In this document: positions 4,709-5,286 of the stretch, piece by piece
Layout of the letters: every line of letters starts with the position of its first letter
How positions within the stretch are numbered: the stretch's first letter is position 1
Source: an uncultured cyanobacterium
GTDB lineage: Bacteria > Cyanobacteriota > Cyanobacteriia > PCC-6307 > Cyanobiaceae
DNA: 5,286 nucleotides
Direction of reading: 5' to 3'
NCBI GenBank assembly: GCA_903831165.1
Contig: CAIKWV010000019.1
Location: 1-5,286, forward strand
Notes under the pieces: generated by a model
Database searches by the model: none
Told to the model about the DNA's origin: nothing
The model's input: the letters and a program-made list of their open reading frames with translations, nothing else
Program-made: the position numbers and the translations under genes

Positions 4709-5286
4709 ATGGATCAGTCCCTGCAAGGAGCTGCCTCCGCCGTGCGCACCATCGCCCTGCAGATGCTTGAGGAGCGTGGCCGTGGAGCGGTACTGGTGGG
4801 GGTCGCCAGGGTGGATGCAGCCCTGGAGCGACTGCTGCAGGCCGTTTTGCTGCCATCGCCAGGCAGGAGCGATTCCCTGTTCCAGACCGATCGGCCCCTG
4901 GGTTCCTTCGGGGCGCGCATCAGCCTGGCCCATCGCCTCGGGCTGATCGAAACCCCAGTGGAACGCGCCCTCCACACCTTGAGGCGCGTGCGCAATGCCT
5001 TTGCCCACTCCAGCGAGTCCGCCTCCCTCAGCGATCCCGCCTATGCCGAGCGCCTGGCCCAGGCCTACCGGGACGCCCGCGCCAATCCGCTCTGGGGCCC
5101 CCTTAAGTCGGTGCTCTCGAGGGCCGGCGGTGCCAGTGACACCCCCGTGGATCCAGCCCTGCGGGACTACATCCTGCTGATCACGATCCTGGTGGCCTTC
5201 CTGGAGGCCACTGCCCAGCAGCTCTCGCCCCAGCCGCCGGCGGTGGTGATGGGGTTTGGAGGGATTCAGTCGCCACGCTCGGAGCC
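4709..5286 (+). CDS. MltR (mannitol repressor)-like protein, 3' end outside the window
   Basis: The frame is open from 4577 to the window edge; from ATG at 4709 it gives 192 residues without a stop. The helical protein has LFQTDRPLGSFGARISLAHR at 57-76 and HTLRRVRNAFAHS at 89-101. These match the pattern (LF..d.PLgSFsaRI..ayaLGLI, then L..iR.iRN.FAHs) of proteins assigned to the MltR family (PF05068), named after the E. coli mannitol operon repressor. In cyanobacteria no mannitol link should be assumed. A later segment, LRDYILLITILVAFLEATAQ at 151-170, fits the family's C-terminal helix, so few residues are probably missing. Alternative starts are GTG at 4691 (preceded by AGGA) and ATG at 4673. 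Codon use is strongly GC-rich. It is divergent from the nuclease gene, with about 200 bases between them. Confidence 0.6.
   Translation, partial: MDQSLQGAASAVRTIALQMLEERGRGAVLVGVARVDAALERLLQAVLLPSPGRSDSLFQTDRPLGSFGARISLAHRLGLIETPVERALHTLRRVRNAFAHSSESASLSDPAYAERLAQAYRDARANPLWGPLKSVLSRAGGASDTPVDPALRDYILLITILVAFLEATAQQLSPQPPAVVMGFGGIQSPRSE

Noticed and set aside
4634..5008. Several minus-strand frames opposite the MltR-like gene
   Set aside because: They are antisense shadows caused by GC-rich codons; the plus-strand frame carries the family motifs and runs to the window edge.

Overview
The window looks like a piece of a cyanobacterial chromosome, most likely a GC-rich Synechococcus/Cyanobium-type organism. 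The pointers are one HIP1 octamer (GCGATCGC, 3283-3290), the general GC-rich codon use, and the style of the genes at the right end. No rRNA, tRNA, CRISPR array or complete transposase gene is visible.

The main structure is a gene cut in two. A PD-(D/E)XK nuclease-like gene starts at 4503 and reads leftward on the minus strand. It meets an in-frame TGA at 4104-4102, continues in the same frame as TWRKVRLK, and runs into a 110-bp element with 16-bp terminal inverted repeats (3969-4078). A second copy of that element, same orientation and about 95% identical, lies at 309-417. Immediately beyond it the missing nuclease C-terminus continues in frame (LKKLEAEI to KPVKLH, stop at 208-210). The 4-bp sequence TTCA borders the whole 3.77-kb insert on both outer sides (305-308 and 4079-4082), and removing the insert restores an open frame of about 173 codons apart from the one TGA.

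The interior (418-3968) is a mosaic. From the left it holds an unidentified plus-strand coding remnant, a GC-rich AEC-family permease gene (657-1610, minus), a roughly 400-bp gap with a three-arm hairpin set, and then three genes on the minus strand: a two-ribbon zf-TFIIB protein (2009-2425), a TauD/TfdA-like Fe(II)/2-oxoglutarate dioxygenase (2521-3249) and a DUF1330 protein (3535-3843). The middle genes are clearly poorer in GC. Around the DUF1330 gene are integron attC-like half sites. The upstream one (3920-3968) is interrupted by the right-hand element. If the two inner flanks are joined across one element copy, a fairly normal attC outer segment (TTGAACGGATT) reappears. This suggests the insert was a circle carrying one element inside an attC-like site, which recombined with an identical element already sitting in the nuclease gene.

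Right of the nuclease, a divergent plus-strand gene starting near 4709 runs off the window and resembles the MltR (mannitol repressor) family. The leftmost 207 bases are probably the end of a neighbouring gene, but I cannot identify it.
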